Positions 37,247-45,861 of a DNA stretch of 64,000 nucleotides are shown in pieces. Below the pieces are notes generated by a model, which did no database searches, had not been told where the DNA came from, and worked only from the letters and a program-made list of their open reading frames with translations. Position 1 is the stretch's first letter. Every line of letters begins with the position of its first letter. Both the position numbers and the translations under genes were made by a program. Source of the DNA: J027 sp034437655. Lineage in GTDB: Bacteria > Chloroflexota > Anaerolineae > Aggregatilineales > J027. The stretch spans positions 31,007 through 95,006 of the forward strand of contig DAOTTU010000055.1 in the NCBI GenBank assembly GCA_034437655.1. The letters are read 5' to 3'.

Positions 37247-37502
37247 ATCAAATTCTCCTTAAGACCAGCTTGATTCATCCTCAAGTGTACGAAAGCCAAC
37301 CACGAACGGCAAGCGTGCATCTGGCATGTTGGTAAGTTTTCACGGGAGGGAGCTACTGCTCGTTAGCTTCTATGAGATACTTTTATGGGGTAGGGATTTT
37401 GTGCAAAATAAATAAAAGTAAAGAATCGTTTATAGTAGAATGCTACTTTTTAATTATTTTTAGCAATCGTGTTTTTGAACAAATAAATTCAAGGTTTAAC
37501 CC

Positions 37503-37533
37503 TAGAAATTGATGAGTGAACCTACAATTTCTA
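37503..37533. repeat. 9-bp perfect inverted repeat upstream of glnA
   Basis: TAGAAATTG (37503-37511) and CAATTTCTA (37525-37533) with a 13-base centre. About 285 bases before the glnA start. It could be an operator or the end of a transcript; nothing in the sequence decides. Confidence 0.5.
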
Positions 37534-37711
37534 AGTTTGAGCATAATAACCAATAGCATCTTACCGCATAATGGAGTATAGTTGCGCTTATGTTGCTGAA
37601 AAGCACAAATGCAGAGAAACTACCGAACGCCTAAAACTTTTTGGGAGAAGTTGACAAGAGCGTTGGCAGTCCTCTGTATAAAGAGAAGGACTCCCTTTTT
37701 ACCATATAGAT

Positions 37712-37765
37712 TGCAAATTGACCAGTGCGGATTTGCACAGCCGCCAAACTGGATAGCTATTTTTT
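37712..37765 (+). promoter_or_regulatory. structured glnA leader with competing or pseudoknotted stems
   Basis: Stem A pairs CCAGTGCGG (37722-37730) with CCGC and ACTGG (37741-37744 and 37748-37752, 3-base bulge). Its 10-base loop contains ATTTGCA (37731-37737), which is perfectly complementary to TGCAAAT at 37712-37718 just before the stem. Six Ts follow at 37760-37765. The layout suits an attenuator or an H-type pseudoknot; it does not resemble the known glnA RNA motif by eye. Confidence 0.4.
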
Positions 37766-37817
37766 GTTTAATATTGGTGTCGTGCAGCACCATCGCTAAT
37801 TTAAGGAGTTCCAACAC

Positions 37818-39248
37818 ATGCCCCTTGACTGTCAGTCCCCTGAAGATGTGTTAGCTGCTATCGAAGAAAATGGCATTAAATTCGTCGATATCCGCTTTAC
37901 TGATTTGCCGGGAATGCAACAGCACTTTTCTGTGCCTGTTAGCAGCTTCGACGCTGATGCGTTTGAAGATGGGATCGGCTTCGACGGCTCTTCCATTCGC
38001 GGTTTTCAAGAGATCAACGAAAGTGACATGCTGGTCGTTCCAGACCCTACCACCGCCTACCTGGACCCCTTTGCACAATATCCGACGCTCGTGCTGATCT
38101 GCAATATTGTTGACCCCATCACGAAAGAGACCTACAGCCGCGACCCACGCTATGTCGGTCAAAAAGCAGAACAATATCTTATAGACAGCGGCATTGCTGA
38201 TGAAGCATTCTTTGGGCCTGAAGCAGAATTTTTCGTCTTTAGCGACGTTCGCTATAGTCAGGGTACCAACCACGGTTACTATTTCGTAGATTCACCCGAA
38301 GGTAACTGGAATTCTGGTAAAGAAGAACACCCTAACCTTGCGTACAAACCGCGTCCTAAAGAGGGGTATTTCCCTGTACCCCCCAGTGACAGCTATCAGG
38401 ATTTGCGCTCTGAAATGGTGTTGCTAATGGAAGAAGCGGGCATTGAAGTCGAAGCCCATCACCACGAAGTTGCTACGGGTGGACAGGGCGAAATTGACTA
38501 CAAATTCGGCACACTGGTACAGACCGCTGACCGCATGACCATCTACAAATACATTGTCAAGAACACCGCCCGTCGCCGTGGCCTGACTGCAACGTTCATG
38601 CCCAAACCCCTTTTCGAGGACAATGGTACCGGGATGCATGTCCACCAGAGCCTCTGGAAAGCTGGCGAGACGCTGATGTTTGATGAAGACGGCTATGCCG
38701 GGCTTTCTCAAACTGCAAAATACTACATCGGCGGCTTGCTTAAACATGCACCGGCCCTGCTTGCCCTGACATCTGCAAGCGTCAACTCCTATCACCGTCT
38801 GGTGCCGGGCTTTGAAGCACCGGTGAATCTGGTGTACTCGTTGCGTAACCGCTCGGCGGCTGTGCGTATCCCAATGTACAACAATAGCCCCAAGGCCAAG
38901 CGCGTTGAGTTCCGTTGCCCCGACCCCTCTAGCAATCCTTACCTGGCATTTGCCGCGCTATTGATGGCCGGGTTGGACGGGATTGAGAACCAGATTGATC
39001 CTGGTAATCCAACGGATGTTGACCTCTACGACCTTTCTGAAGAAGAGTTGGCCGGGATTGCCACAGTGCCAAGCTCATTGGGTGAAGCACTTGATGCACT
39101 AGAAGCTGACCATGAATTCCTGCTGAAGGGTGATGTCTTCACCAAAGACCTCATTGAAGCCTACATCGCCTATAAACGCGAAAACGAAGTGGACGCCATT
39201 CGTCTGCGCCCACACCCGTACGAGTTCTTCCTGTACTTCGATATTTAA
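37818..39248 (+). CDS. glnA: glutamine synthetase type I
   Basis: A 476-residue GS-I, the usual length. Visible are the beta-grasp N-terminus with DLPGMQQHF, the latch region DGSSIRGFQEINESDM, the metal-site Glu in FFGPEAEFFVF, EVEAHHHEVATGGQGEIDYKF, the ATP-site GTGMHVHQSLW and ASVNSYHRLVPGFEAP. Near the C-terminus NEELAGI-type residues are followed by LYDLSEEE, the region where some GS-I enzymes are adenylylated. It condenses ammonium with glutamate. The ammonium channel gene follows 178 bases downstream, but a separate promoter for it is likely. Confidence 0.97.
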   Translation: MPLDCQSPEDVLAAIEENGIKFVDIRFTDLPGMQQHFSVPVSSFDADAFEDGIGFDGSSIRGFQEINESDMLVVPDPTTAYLDPFAQYPTLVLICNIVDPITKETYSRDPRYVGQKAEQYLIDSGIADEAFFGPEAEFFVFSDVRYSQGTNHGYYFVDSPEGNWNSGKEEHPNLAYKPRPKEGYFPVPPSDSYQDLRSEMVLLMEEAGIEVEAHHHEVATGGQGEIDYKFGTLVQTADRMTIYKYIVKNTARRRGLTATFMPKPLFEDNGTGMHVHQSLWKAGETLMFDEDGYAGLSQTAKYYIGGLLKHAPALLALTSASVNSYHRLVPGFEAPVNLVYSLRNRSAAVRIPMYNNSPKAKRVEFRCPDPSSNPYLAFAALLMAGLDGIENQIDPGNPTDVDLYDLSEEELAGIATVPSSLGEALDALEADHEFLLKGDVFTKDLIEAYIAYKRENEVDAIRLRPHPYEFFLYFDI

Positions 39249-39266
39249 AGACCGTTGTTCTATTCT

Positions 39267-39286
39267 GGGTCGGTTTCGGCCGGCCC
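39267..39286 (+). terminator. hairpin downstream of glnA
   Basis: GGGTCGG/CCGGCCC stem (one G-T pair) with a 6-base loop, 19 bases after the glnA stop. No T tract, so it is only a possible terminator or 3' stabilising structure. Confidence 0.35.
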
Positions 39287-39344
39287 ACCCTACCGCCCCC
39301 ATACCGTCGCCGCAAAACAAGCTCGCCCCTATATAAAGTTTATT

Positions 39345-39355
39345 GTGTGTCACAC
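39345..39355. promoter_or_regulatory. GTGTG-T-CACAC palindrome upstream of amt
   Basis: A perfect 5-bp inverted repeat with a single centre base, 72 bases before the amt start and just upstream of a possible promoter (TATAGT near 39395). It may be a regulator site; it fits neither NtcA (GTA-N8-TAC) nor the GlnR box. Confidence 0.3.
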
Positions 39356-39426
39356 GCTTTGTGTTCCCCATCACAAGGACGTGAAATTCAACGTATAGTT
39401 TTTATAGCTTTAGGAGCAACTCAAAA

Positions 39427-40689
39427 ATGGACGGTAACACTGAAACGATTGTACTGAACGTTGGCGTGCTATGGCTCGTCATTTCCACCGCACTTGTGTT
39501 TTTTATGCAAGCCGGGTTCCTCGCGCTAGAAGTTGGTCTCAGTCAAAAGAAAAATGCAATTAATGTGGGCGTGAAGAACCTGACCGACATCGGGCTGTCG
39601 ATTTTGCTGTACTGGGCAATTGGCTACGGGATTATGTATGGTGCCAGCGAAGGCGGTATCATCGGTACCGATAGCTTCTTCCCGGATGTCGGGCAGGGCG
39701 GTGCAGACCTTGCGATTGCATTCGCTTTCCAGGCAGCTTTTGCCTCAACAGCAGTGACAATCCTTTCGGGTGCAGTGGCAGGTCGCATGAAGTTTACCAG
39801 TTACTTAATTATCGCTGTGCTGGTATCCGGCATCATTTACCCCGTCTATGGACACTGGGTTTGGAATGGCGGCTGGCTGGCCGAACGCGGCTTCGCAGAC
39901 TTCGCTGGCTCAACGGTCGTTCACAGTGTCGGCGGGTGGGTCGCATTAGCTGCACTCTTAATTATTGGTGCGCGTAAGGGTCGCTTTAACGCAGATGGCA
40001 CACCAAACGACATGCCGGGTTCCAGCACATCACTCGCTTTAATCGGTGTTGTTATCCTGTGGTTCGGGTGGTTCGGCTTCAATGGCGGTAGTGAACTCGC
40101 CTGGTTCTCCATCGCAGAAGATGGCACGCTGAATGCAAGCTCTGCCGTTCCGGGTATCATTGCGAACACAGCCCTCGGTGGTGCGGCCGGTCTGGTTGGT
40201 GCGCTAGCACTGGGGTGGATTGTTGCAGGGCATCCAAGTGCAGGCTCTGTCGGTAATGGTGCGCTGGCCGGTCTGGTTGCAGTGACCGCCAACTGCCACG
40301 CCATCGATGCATCTGGTGCAGTCATCATCGGTGCCATTGGTGGTTTTATTGCGATTGGTGCCGAGCAGTTGCTCCTCCGCTTCAAGATTGACGACGTGGT
40401 TGGTGCTATTCCGGTTCACCTTGCTGCCGGGGCATGGGGTACGCTGGCTTTTGGTATCTTTGCGCAGGAAGCGTTCCTCAACGCAGACAGCCGTGGCGCA
40501 CAGATCGTTGAACAGGGGATTGGTATTGTTGCCGCTGCGGTCTGGACCTTTGGCGCTACATACGCCGCCCTATGGGCAATTAACAAGGTCTTCCCGCTGC
40601 GCGTTAGCGAAGAAGAAGAAGAACTGGGCCTCAACAGCGAACACGGCATGGCCCCGGCCCCAATGGCTCCGGCTGGCGCAATGGACTAA
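39427..40689 (+). CDS. amt: ammonium transporter (Amt family)
   Basis: A 420-residue channel of about 11 helices. It starts directly with the first membrane helix region and lacks a cleavable signal. Family marks are FFMQAGFLALEVGLSQKKNAINV, the first pore His in GSTVVHSVGGW and the second in PVHLAAGAWGTLAFG, and the conserved Asp in the ATDGT-like region is replaced in context by DFAGS. The C-terminal tail is short and acidic (SEEEEELGL), then Ala/Met/Pro-rich. It imports ammonium for the upstream glutamine synthetase. No PII (glnB/glnK) gene adjoins it. A TTAGGAG site precedes ATG 39427. Confidence 0.95.
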   Translation: MDGNTETIVLNVGVLWLVISTALVFFMQAGFLALEVGLSQKKNAINVGVKNLTDIGLSILLYWAIGYGIMYGASEGGIIGTDSFFPDVGQGGADLAIAFAFQAAFASTAVTILSGAVAGRMKFTSYLIIAVLVSGIIYPVYGHWVWNGGWLAERGFADFAGSTVVHSVGGWVALAALLIIGARKGRFNADGTPNDMPGSSTSLALIGVVILWFGWFGFNGGSELAWFSIAEDGTLNASSAVPGIIANTALGGAAGLVGALALGWIVAGHPSAGSVGNGALAGLVAVTANCHAIDASGAVIIGAIGGFIAIGAEQLLLRFKIDDVVGAIPVHLAAGAWGTLAFGIFAQEAFLNADSRGAQIVEQGIGIVAAAVWTFGATYAALWAINKVFPLRVSEEEEELGLNSEHGMAPAPMAPAGAMD

Positions 40690-40734
40690 GCGTTAGCAAC
40701 AGCTAGCAGTTAACACATATCTATATCATTTCAA

Positions 40735-40768
40735 GGGATAGGTCTACAGCAGACCTGTCCCTTTTTTG
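40735..40768 (+). terminator. intrinsic terminator of amt
   Basis: An 11-bp stem with one G-T pair (40735-40745 with 40751-40761), 5-base loop and six Ts. The strongest terminator in the window. Confidence 0.85.
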
Positions 40769-40783
40769 TTGTGACAGATTGTG

Positions 40784-41488
40784 TTACCCGTACACGCGCA
40801 AATTCACGCCGTTGATGCGTGCGGCGCGGTCACTGGCCAGAAACATCATCGCATCGGTGATCTGATCGGGTGTCACCCATTTGCTGTAGTCGGCGTTGGG
40901 CATCGCATTGCGGTTGGCATCGGTGTCAATGGTACTTGGCGAGACACCATTCACGCGGATATGGTGTGAATCCAGCTCGGCCGCCATGCTCTCTACCAAA
41001 CTTTGCGCGGCTGCTTTACTGGCTGAATAGGCGGCGAGGTTTTTCGCCCCTTTATCAGCAACCCCCGATAAGGTGATAACCAGATTCCCCGCTTTGTCAT
41101 GGGCGATCATGTGCGAAATAACAGCGCTGCATGTTACAAAAACGGTTTGTGTGTTCAAGAAAAGTTGCTTTTGCAATTCACTGAGGTCGGCTTCGTGCAT
41201 CGGTTTGCCGCCTGCGAAGCCCCCAACCGTATGCACCAATACATCTATCACAAGCCCGGCATCATCCACTTTTTGCATAGACTGCTGCACACTCTCCGGG
41301 TCGCCGAGGTCTACAATCAAGCCGAGGTGCTGCTCACCAAGGTCTTCAAGTAGAACCTGCATCCGTTCCTCATCCCGATCAGAGAGAATCAATGTGGCCC
41401 CTGCTGCGTTGAAACGTTGTGCCACCACACGCCCCAGCCCACCGCAAGCACCTGTGATCATCACGACTTTGTTTTCAAATTCACCCAT
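40784..41488 (-). CDS. short-chain dehydrogenase/reductase (SDR)
   Basis: A 234-residue SDR. It has TGACGGLG for the cofactor, SDRDEERM after strand 2 (acidic, NAD-type), the HTVGGF segment in place of the usual NNAG, the catalytic Ser in TLSGVADKG and YSASKAA for Tyr and Lys, and a short C-terminus ending INGVNLRVYG. AAGGA 8 bases before ATG 41488 supports the start. It diverges from the kinase gene at 41608; substrate unknown. Confidence 0.88.
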   Translation of the reverse strand: MGEFENKVVMITGACGGLGRVVAQRFNAAGATLILSDRDEERMQVLLEDLGEQHLGLIVDLGDPESVQQSMQKVDDAGLVIDVLVHTVGGFAGGKPMHEADLSELQKQLFLNTQTVFVTCSAVISHMIAHDKAGNLVITLSGVADKGAKNLAAYSASKAAAQSLVESMAAELDSHHIRVNGVSPSTIDTDANRNAMPNADYSKWVTPDQITDAMMFLASDRAARINGVNLRVYG

Positions 41489-41607
41489 TACGATTTATCC
41501 TTAGATTTAGGGGGCAGAATTACCGTTTCCATCAATCTTGTATGATACGATTATGAATGTAATCAGCATATTCGTCCACCAAAATCATCTTCTGGGGAGT
41601 AGGTACG

Positions 41608-43041
41608 ATGGCGGCGCAACCTGTGATTTTGAACGAGCGTTACCGCATTGAACGCAAACTTGGCAAGGGAGCAATGGGCGATGTGTATCTGGCCATCGAC
41701 ATGCGCGAAGATGAACCCGTCGCGATTAAAACCATTAACCGCGAACTCTACCAGAATCAAGAAGTACGCGAACGCTTCACCCGCGAAGTTGCCGCTCTAC
41801 GAAAGCTAGACCACCCGTATATTATTGGTTATGTGGACGCCTTCGCCGTAAAAGGGCGCGCCTGCCTGGTAATGGAATACGTCGCCGGGGGCAACCTTGC
41901 CGACTTGATTAAAGATCGTAGTCCACTTGACCTCGGTTTTTTCAAGAACATCGCCGCCAAAGTGATTGATGCTGTGGGTACAGCACACCTGGCCGGTATT
42001 TTGCACCGTGACCTCAAACCTGCCAACATTCTCATGAACGCTGTGCTGGAACCTAAAGTGGCAGACTTTGGGCTGGCTAAAATGACCGACCTGACCACAC
42101 TCACGGCTACCGGCACTGCGATGGGTACTCTCGCCTATATGCCACCAGAAGCCTTTGACATGCTCAGCAAGCCCGACGAACGTAGCGACATCTGGGCGCT
42201 GGGAGTTATTTTTTTTGAAATGTTGACCGGGACTCTGCCATTTCCGGCAAAAACGCAACCGCAGATGATCGGTGCCATCCTCAACGATGAGCCGTTCGAC
42301 ATTACGATGTATCGGCGCGATGTGCCTGTCGGCTGGCAACTGATGATTGCGCAGTGCTTGCAGAAAAAGCCGCAGGAGCGATACCAGCGTGTTGAAGATA
42401 TGATTCCTGATTTAAACGAGGTCTCACGCGCACACCAGGACGCCCACAACATGCGCTTTTTGCCGGATGAAAATGAGGTTGGGTTTGGCGATCTTTTTGA
42501 TTTTGAGAACAATGCTTCTGACCTTGCTGATGATTCCATGCGGATTGACATTGAAGAAATTGGGGTGGATCGCCCGCAGCAAGCTATGTCGCGGCCACGA
42601 AAAAGCCCAAACGCAAACCAGTTAGGTCATGCTGCTGCCCCAGACTATGGTGCCAAAGCACGCGCCAAAAAACAGACACCCATGGCCGCACTGTTATTTA
42701 GTGGGTTGTTATTGTGGTTGGGCGTAGCAGCCTCATTTGTAGGGGGCGGCTTAATCGTCTATAGCTTCACAGATGCAGGTACTGACTTTGTAGAGAATTT
42801 GGAGACAGCGCAAGCCCTTACCCTGGTGGGGTCGCTGATGTTTGCGGGTGGGGTCGCGGTGGAAGCCGTCACGATCCGCCCTGAACGTGGCCTGGAACTA
42901 GGGGTATTGGTCGCTGGGGTTGTGGGCATATGGTTCGTGTTTTTCTCAGAAATTTTGCTGACGGGGTTTTTGGCAGCGATGCTGGGAATTGTGTTTTATA
43001 TTGTTGCAGTTGTGATGTACTTTCAGACACAACGTACCTAG
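41608..43041 (+). CDS. Ser/Thr protein kinase with C-terminal membrane domain
   Basis: A 477-residue eukaryote-like kinase. The glycine loop is LGKGAMGDVYLA, the catalytic Lys K41 (VAIKTI), the catalytic loop HRDLKPANIL (H133-D135), DFGLAK (D153) and MPPEAF for the APE motif. The kinase ends near residue 275, followed by an acidic linker and four C-terminal hydrophobic segments (from about 360, each about 20 residues) with almost no extracytoplasmic domain. So it is a membrane-tethered kinase without an obvious sensor. GGGGAG precedes ATG 41608. Confidence 0.93.
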   Translation: MAAQPVILNERYRIERKLGKGAMGDVYLAIDMREDEPVAIKTINRELYQNQEVRERFTREVAALRKLDHPYIIGYVDAFAVKGRACLVMEYVAGGNLADLIKDRSPLDLGFFKNIAAKVIDAVGTAHLAGILHRDLKPANILMNAVLEPKVADFGLAKMTDLTTLTATGTAMGTLAYMPPEAFDMLSKPDERSDIWALGVIFFEMLTGTLPFPAKTQPQMIGAILNDEPFDITMYRRDVPVGWQLMIAQCLQKKPQERYQRVEDMIPDLNEVSRAHQDAHNMRFLPDENEVGFGDLFDFENNASDLADDSMRIDIEEIGVDRPQQAMSRPRKSPNANQLGHAAAPDYGAKARAKKQTPMAALLFSGLLLWLGVAASFVGGGLIVYSFTDAGTDFVENLETAQALTLVGSLMFAGGVAVEAVTIRPERGLELGVLVAGVVGIWFVFFSEILLTGFLAAMLGIVFYIVAVVMYFQTQRT

Positions 43042-43066
43042 CGCAACAAATTCGCTACGACCAAAA

Positions 43067-43094
43067 GCCACTCACGTGCTTGTGAGCGGCCTTT
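43067..43094. terminator. bidirectional terminator between the kinase and hsp20 genes
   Basis: GCCACTCAC/GTGAGCGGC stem with one mismatch (43067-43075 with 43082-43090), flanked by AAAAG on the left and CTTTTC on the right, so it can act on both strands between convergent genes. Confidence 0.6.
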
Positions 43095-43124
43095 TCATGA
43101 TAGGATGACACGTCAATACCGGGG

Positions 43125-43589
43125 TTAGTTGCTGGAGCCTTCGACCAAATTTGGCTTGCGCACCTCAATGCGACGCCGTTGTGCAATTTCGGTCTTCGGC
43201 AGTGTCAGGGTCAAGACACCGTTGTTCAGCTCGGAGTCAATGTTGTCCACATCAATGCCCCGTGGCAGGGTCAGGCGGCGACTAAAGCGGCCATAGCTGC
43301 GTTCGCGGACGAGAACATTGTCGTTTTCTTCGCGGCTGTCTTCATTGACTTCAGCGCTGATAGTCAGCACATTGTCATGCACGGTGACATCAATATCATC
43401 AGCGTCAACACCGGGCAGGTTGGTGGTCAACACATAGGCATTGTCATTTTCGTGCAAGTCCAGCGCCAGTGTGTTGTTGCCACGATTCATCATGCCGCTG
43501 GTGTTCCAAACGCCGTCGAAGAAGCGGTCGAGTGTCTCTTGCATAGCGGCAATCTCACGAGTGGGGTTCCAACGGGTAATGTTACTCAT
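43125..43589 (-). CDS. small heat shock protein, Hsp20 family
   Basis: A 154-residue alpha-crystallin-type chaperone. The N-terminus is MSNITRWNPTREIAAMQ, the crystallin domain includes VLTTNLPGVDADDIDVTVHDNVLTI and the signature SELNNGVLTLTLPK, and the C-terminal RRIEV is close to the I-x-I anchor position. An AAGGAGGT ribosome site, the best in the window, precedes ATG 43589, consistent with high expression under stress. I see no CIRCE element. Confidence 0.95.
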   Translation of the reverse strand: MSNITRWNPTREIAAMQETLDRFFDGVWNTSGMMNRGNNTLALDLHENDNAYVLTTNLPGVDADDIDVTVHDNVLTISAEVNEDSREENDNVLVRERSYGRFSRRLTLPRGIDVDNIDSELNNGVLTLTLPKTEIAQRRRIEVRKPNLVEGSSN

Positions 43590-43731
43590 TAAATTACCTC
43601 CTTGTGGTTTCAGGTTTTTGTTTCAGGATTCGATTCTCATGATAGGCTGACCGCATAAGAAAAATTTATGAGCTGTGTAAAAACACTATCGGAACTGCAT
43701 AAACAATTTATATGCAACCCGACACGGTGAT

Positions 43732-44421
43732 TTAGCTGCGTTTACCAACTACCGCGCGCCCCCATTGCCCCGTCAGATGAAAGCTGCTGAGGATTAGCGC
43801 TGCAAAGCTAAAGCTCAACGGAAATATCAACACCAACAGCACAAACAAGCCCACCAACGGTGCAATAAACAACAATGCGCCGATGGCAACCACCGCTGCA
43901 CCTTGCAGCCCAAAGAGGAGAAGCATCAGCAAACTATTGAGCCATAGCGCAAACACTGTATCGAGGTTTTCGGTCAGGTCTTGCATACGGTCGGGGATGT
44001 TGAAGAACTCGACCACATCTGTGGTTTGGGCAAACCATGCCAGTGCAGATGAAAAAAGTGCGTTCGCAACCAGGGTGTAGGACACCAATAATATGCCGAC
44101 ACAACACAAAAAAATCAGCAGCACCTCATTACCACCAAGCCAACTCACCAGCGCTGTCATGGCCGCAAAAAACAGCAGCGGCGCTGCATAAATCAAGAGG
44201 GCAATGGTGAGGTATAACCCTTGCTCCAGGTCTTTGCCGTAACGATCCCACGGTGGCAGTTGTTCACGGTTGCGCAGCGCACGTCGTGTCACGCGCACAC
44301 CATACCCCAGCAAGATAGCCCACCCCACAACCGGCACGAATAACAGCATGGTTGCAACGAGGAGTGTATTAAACCAGTTGTCGGCCGCAAACGGATACTG
44401 TAACGCCGCCATGATATTCAT
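43732..44421 (-). CDS. DUF4013 membrane protein
   Basis: A 229-residue membrane protein with five or six helices. FVPVVGWAILLGYGVRVTRRALR followed by LPPWDRYGKDLEQGLYL is the DUF4013 pattern (small acidic/aromatic loop between helices). Function unknown. The DUF6391-like gene ends 52 bases upstream on the same strand. Confidence 0.78.
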   Translation of the reverse strand: MNIMAALQYPFAADNWFNTLLVATMLLFVPVVGWAILLGYGVRVTRRALRNREQLPPWDRYGKDLEQGLYLTIALLIYAAPLLFFAAMTALVSWLGGNEVLLIFLCCVGILLVSYTLVANALFSSALAWFAQTTDVVEFFNIPDRMQDLTENLDTVFALWLNSLLMLLLFGLQGAAVVAIGALLFIAPLVGLFVLLVLIFPLSFSFAALILSSFHLTGQWGRAVVGKRS

Positions 44422-44473
44422 GCTGGATGGGTTCCCCCCGGGTAATAGCTATGCATCACGAATCGAATCAGGG

Positions 44474-45031
44474 TCAGCCAGCGCGTGTCCAAATACGATG
44501 CACCGTCATCTTGTCACGCATAAAGGGCAAGCGCATCTCGTGTCGGGAAATCTGCACCACCTCAAGGTCACCAACATCACCGAGCGTTGTAATATAACGT
44601 TGCAGCGCCAGGCCCGCAGGTTGAGACACAATCACAGCGACCACCGAAAGCGTCAACATCGCAGGGAGCCGCGCCATGCGATCGGCCCAATTCGCCGTGG
44701 TTCCTACAGTTCCCACCAGCGTTGCCAGGGTCGTCAAAAACCCCGTAGTCACGAGCCCGGTGCCGCAGTTGGGATGAACCGCCAGGCTATGTTCACCGTT
44801 GCGCATCCGGTCGATGGCTTCTTCAACAGAAGCGCGAATGTCTTCGGTTTCAGCAGGTCCATAGATGAAAAAACCGTCCAGCACAGCACGGCCGCCGTGA
44901 ATCTGAAGGTCTTTCACGCGGTGGGTCATCATGTGAACAGTGGCATGTTCTAGCCCGTGATTACGGCGCACGCGGCGCACAGGTGCAAAAACCAGCAGTG
45001 GGTGTAGTATCGTCGCGATAAATCGAATCAT
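44474..45031 (-). CDS. DUF6391-like membrane protein
   Basis: A 185-residue protein. RRNHGLEHATVHMMTHR near residue 22 and LAVHPNCGTGLVTTG near 82 are its strongest motifs: His, Glu and Cys residues arranged as if around a metal. Two hydrophobic segments follow (about 92-112 and 122-142). I believe it belongs to a family annotated as DUF6391 in cyanobacteria and Chloroflexota, but I cannot confirm that here. Function unknown. Confidence 0.6.
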   Translation of the reverse strand: MIRFIATILHPLLVFAPVRRVRRNHGLEHATVHMMTHRVKDLQIHGGRAVLDGFFIYGPAETEDIRASVEEAIDRMRNGEHSLAVHPNCGTGLVTTGFLTTLATLVGTVGTTANWADRMARLPAMLTLSVVAVIVSQPAGLALQRYITTLGDVGDLEVVQISRHEMRLPFMRDKMTVHRIWTRAG

Positions 45032-45259
45032 TGAGTTAGCTCTCTATGGAAAAATTGCGGTTGTGGGTCTATTCGTGCTGCGCCATCGTAACAGCATCAG
45101 CACCCGTAATCAAGATTGTAGCACCATCATGCGCTGATATAGGCGTTTGTCCATAGCCCTGAGTTCTCGTTCGCTATAATCTAATGCACGGTATACGCCT
45201 TGCGTTAGTTGCGGTACACTTCAGGATGCCTTTTATGGAACAACATGCAGGAGAACACA

Positions 45260-45772
45260 ATGTCGAAACAGTATAGTTCCCCCCCCGAAATGGTGATTGA
45301 CCCCAGCAAGACCTACCAGGCCATTTTCAAAACTGAACGCGGCGACTTTACGGTTGATTTGTTCGCAGACAAAGCGCCCATTACCGTGAATAACTTTGTC
45401 TACCTTGCCCGCGATGGGTTTTATGATGGCACAACCTTTCATCGTGTCATCAAAGGCTTCATGGTGCAGGGCGGTGATCCAACTGGCACCGGACGCGGCG
45501 GCCCCGGCTATAAATGGAATGATGAAGCATCTGCGCTGAAGATTGCCCACGACAGCCCCGGGACGTTGAGCATGGCCAACGCCGGCCCCAATACCAACGG
45601 CAGCCAGTTCTTCGTTACGCATGGACCAACGCCGCACTTGAATGGCAAGCACGCCGTCTTTGGACAGGTGTCTGATGGTATGGACGTTGTACTCTCCATT
45701 CGTGAACGTGACCCAATGTCTGACCCCAACCCCGGCGACACACTCAACAGCATCGAAATTGTCGAGTCCTAA
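45260..45772 (+). CDS. cyclophilin-type peptidyl-prolyl isomerase
   Basis: A 170-residue cyclophilin. It has FKTERGDFTVDLF, the active-site FHRVIKGFMVQGGDPTGTG, SMANAGPNTNGSQFFVTHGPTPHLNGKHAVFGQV and no signal peptide, so it acts in the cytoplasm on protein folding. I start at ATG 45260, with GGAG 8 bases upstream, rather than at earlier in-frame codons. Confidence 0.94.
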   Translation: MSKQYSSPPEMVIDPSKTYQAIFKTERGDFTVDLFADKAPITVNNFVYLARDGFYDGTTFHRVIKGFMVQGGDPTGTGRGGPGYKWNDEASALKIAHDSPGTLSMANAGPNTNGSQFFVTHGPTPHLNGKHAVFGQVSDGMDVVLSIRERDPMSDPNPGDTLNSIEIVES

Positions 45773-45804
45773 ATAGCCATCATCGTTTTATCATTACAGC
45801 ATCA

Positions 45805-45841
45805 GGCTCTCGCCATATCGCTCTTGGCAACGGCGGGAGCC
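45805..45841 (+). promoter_or_regulatory. strong hairpin just upstream of the M16 peptidase gene
   Basis: GGCTCTCGCC (45805-45814) pairs with GGCGGGAGCC (45832-45841) over 10 bp with one G-T pair and a 17-base loop. No T tract follows; it ends 11 bases before the ribosome site of the next gene. Confidence 0.4.
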
Positions 45842-45861
45842 ACCATAGCGCAGGAGCCCCT

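Larger units (their letters stand above)
37247..37817. other. 571-base AT-rich intergenic region and glnA leader
   Basis: No convincing gene: short open frames here (37609-37854 and the opposite strand) overlap the glnA start or lack a ribosome site. The part 37380-37560 is markedly AT-rich. It holds inverted repeats at 37503-37533 and 37712-37752, a small hairpin GTAG-AATG-CTAC followed by Ts near 37434-37450, and the AAGGAG ribosome site of glnA at 37803-37808. Confidence 0.6.

Noticed and set aside
37609..37854. 81-codon frame in the glnA leader
   Set aside because: Overlaps the glnA start out of frame, no ribosome site, composition not protein-like. A leader peptide cannot be excluded but nothing supports it.
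39345..39355. Palindrome before amt as an NtcA or GlnR box
   Set aside because: Neither GTA-N8-TAC nor the GlnR pattern fits; kept only as an unassigned palindrome.
43675..43686. GTGT-AAAA-ACAC palindrome upstream of hsp20
   Set aside because: Too short to separate from chance and not in a clear promoter position; no CIRCE-type heat-shock element found.
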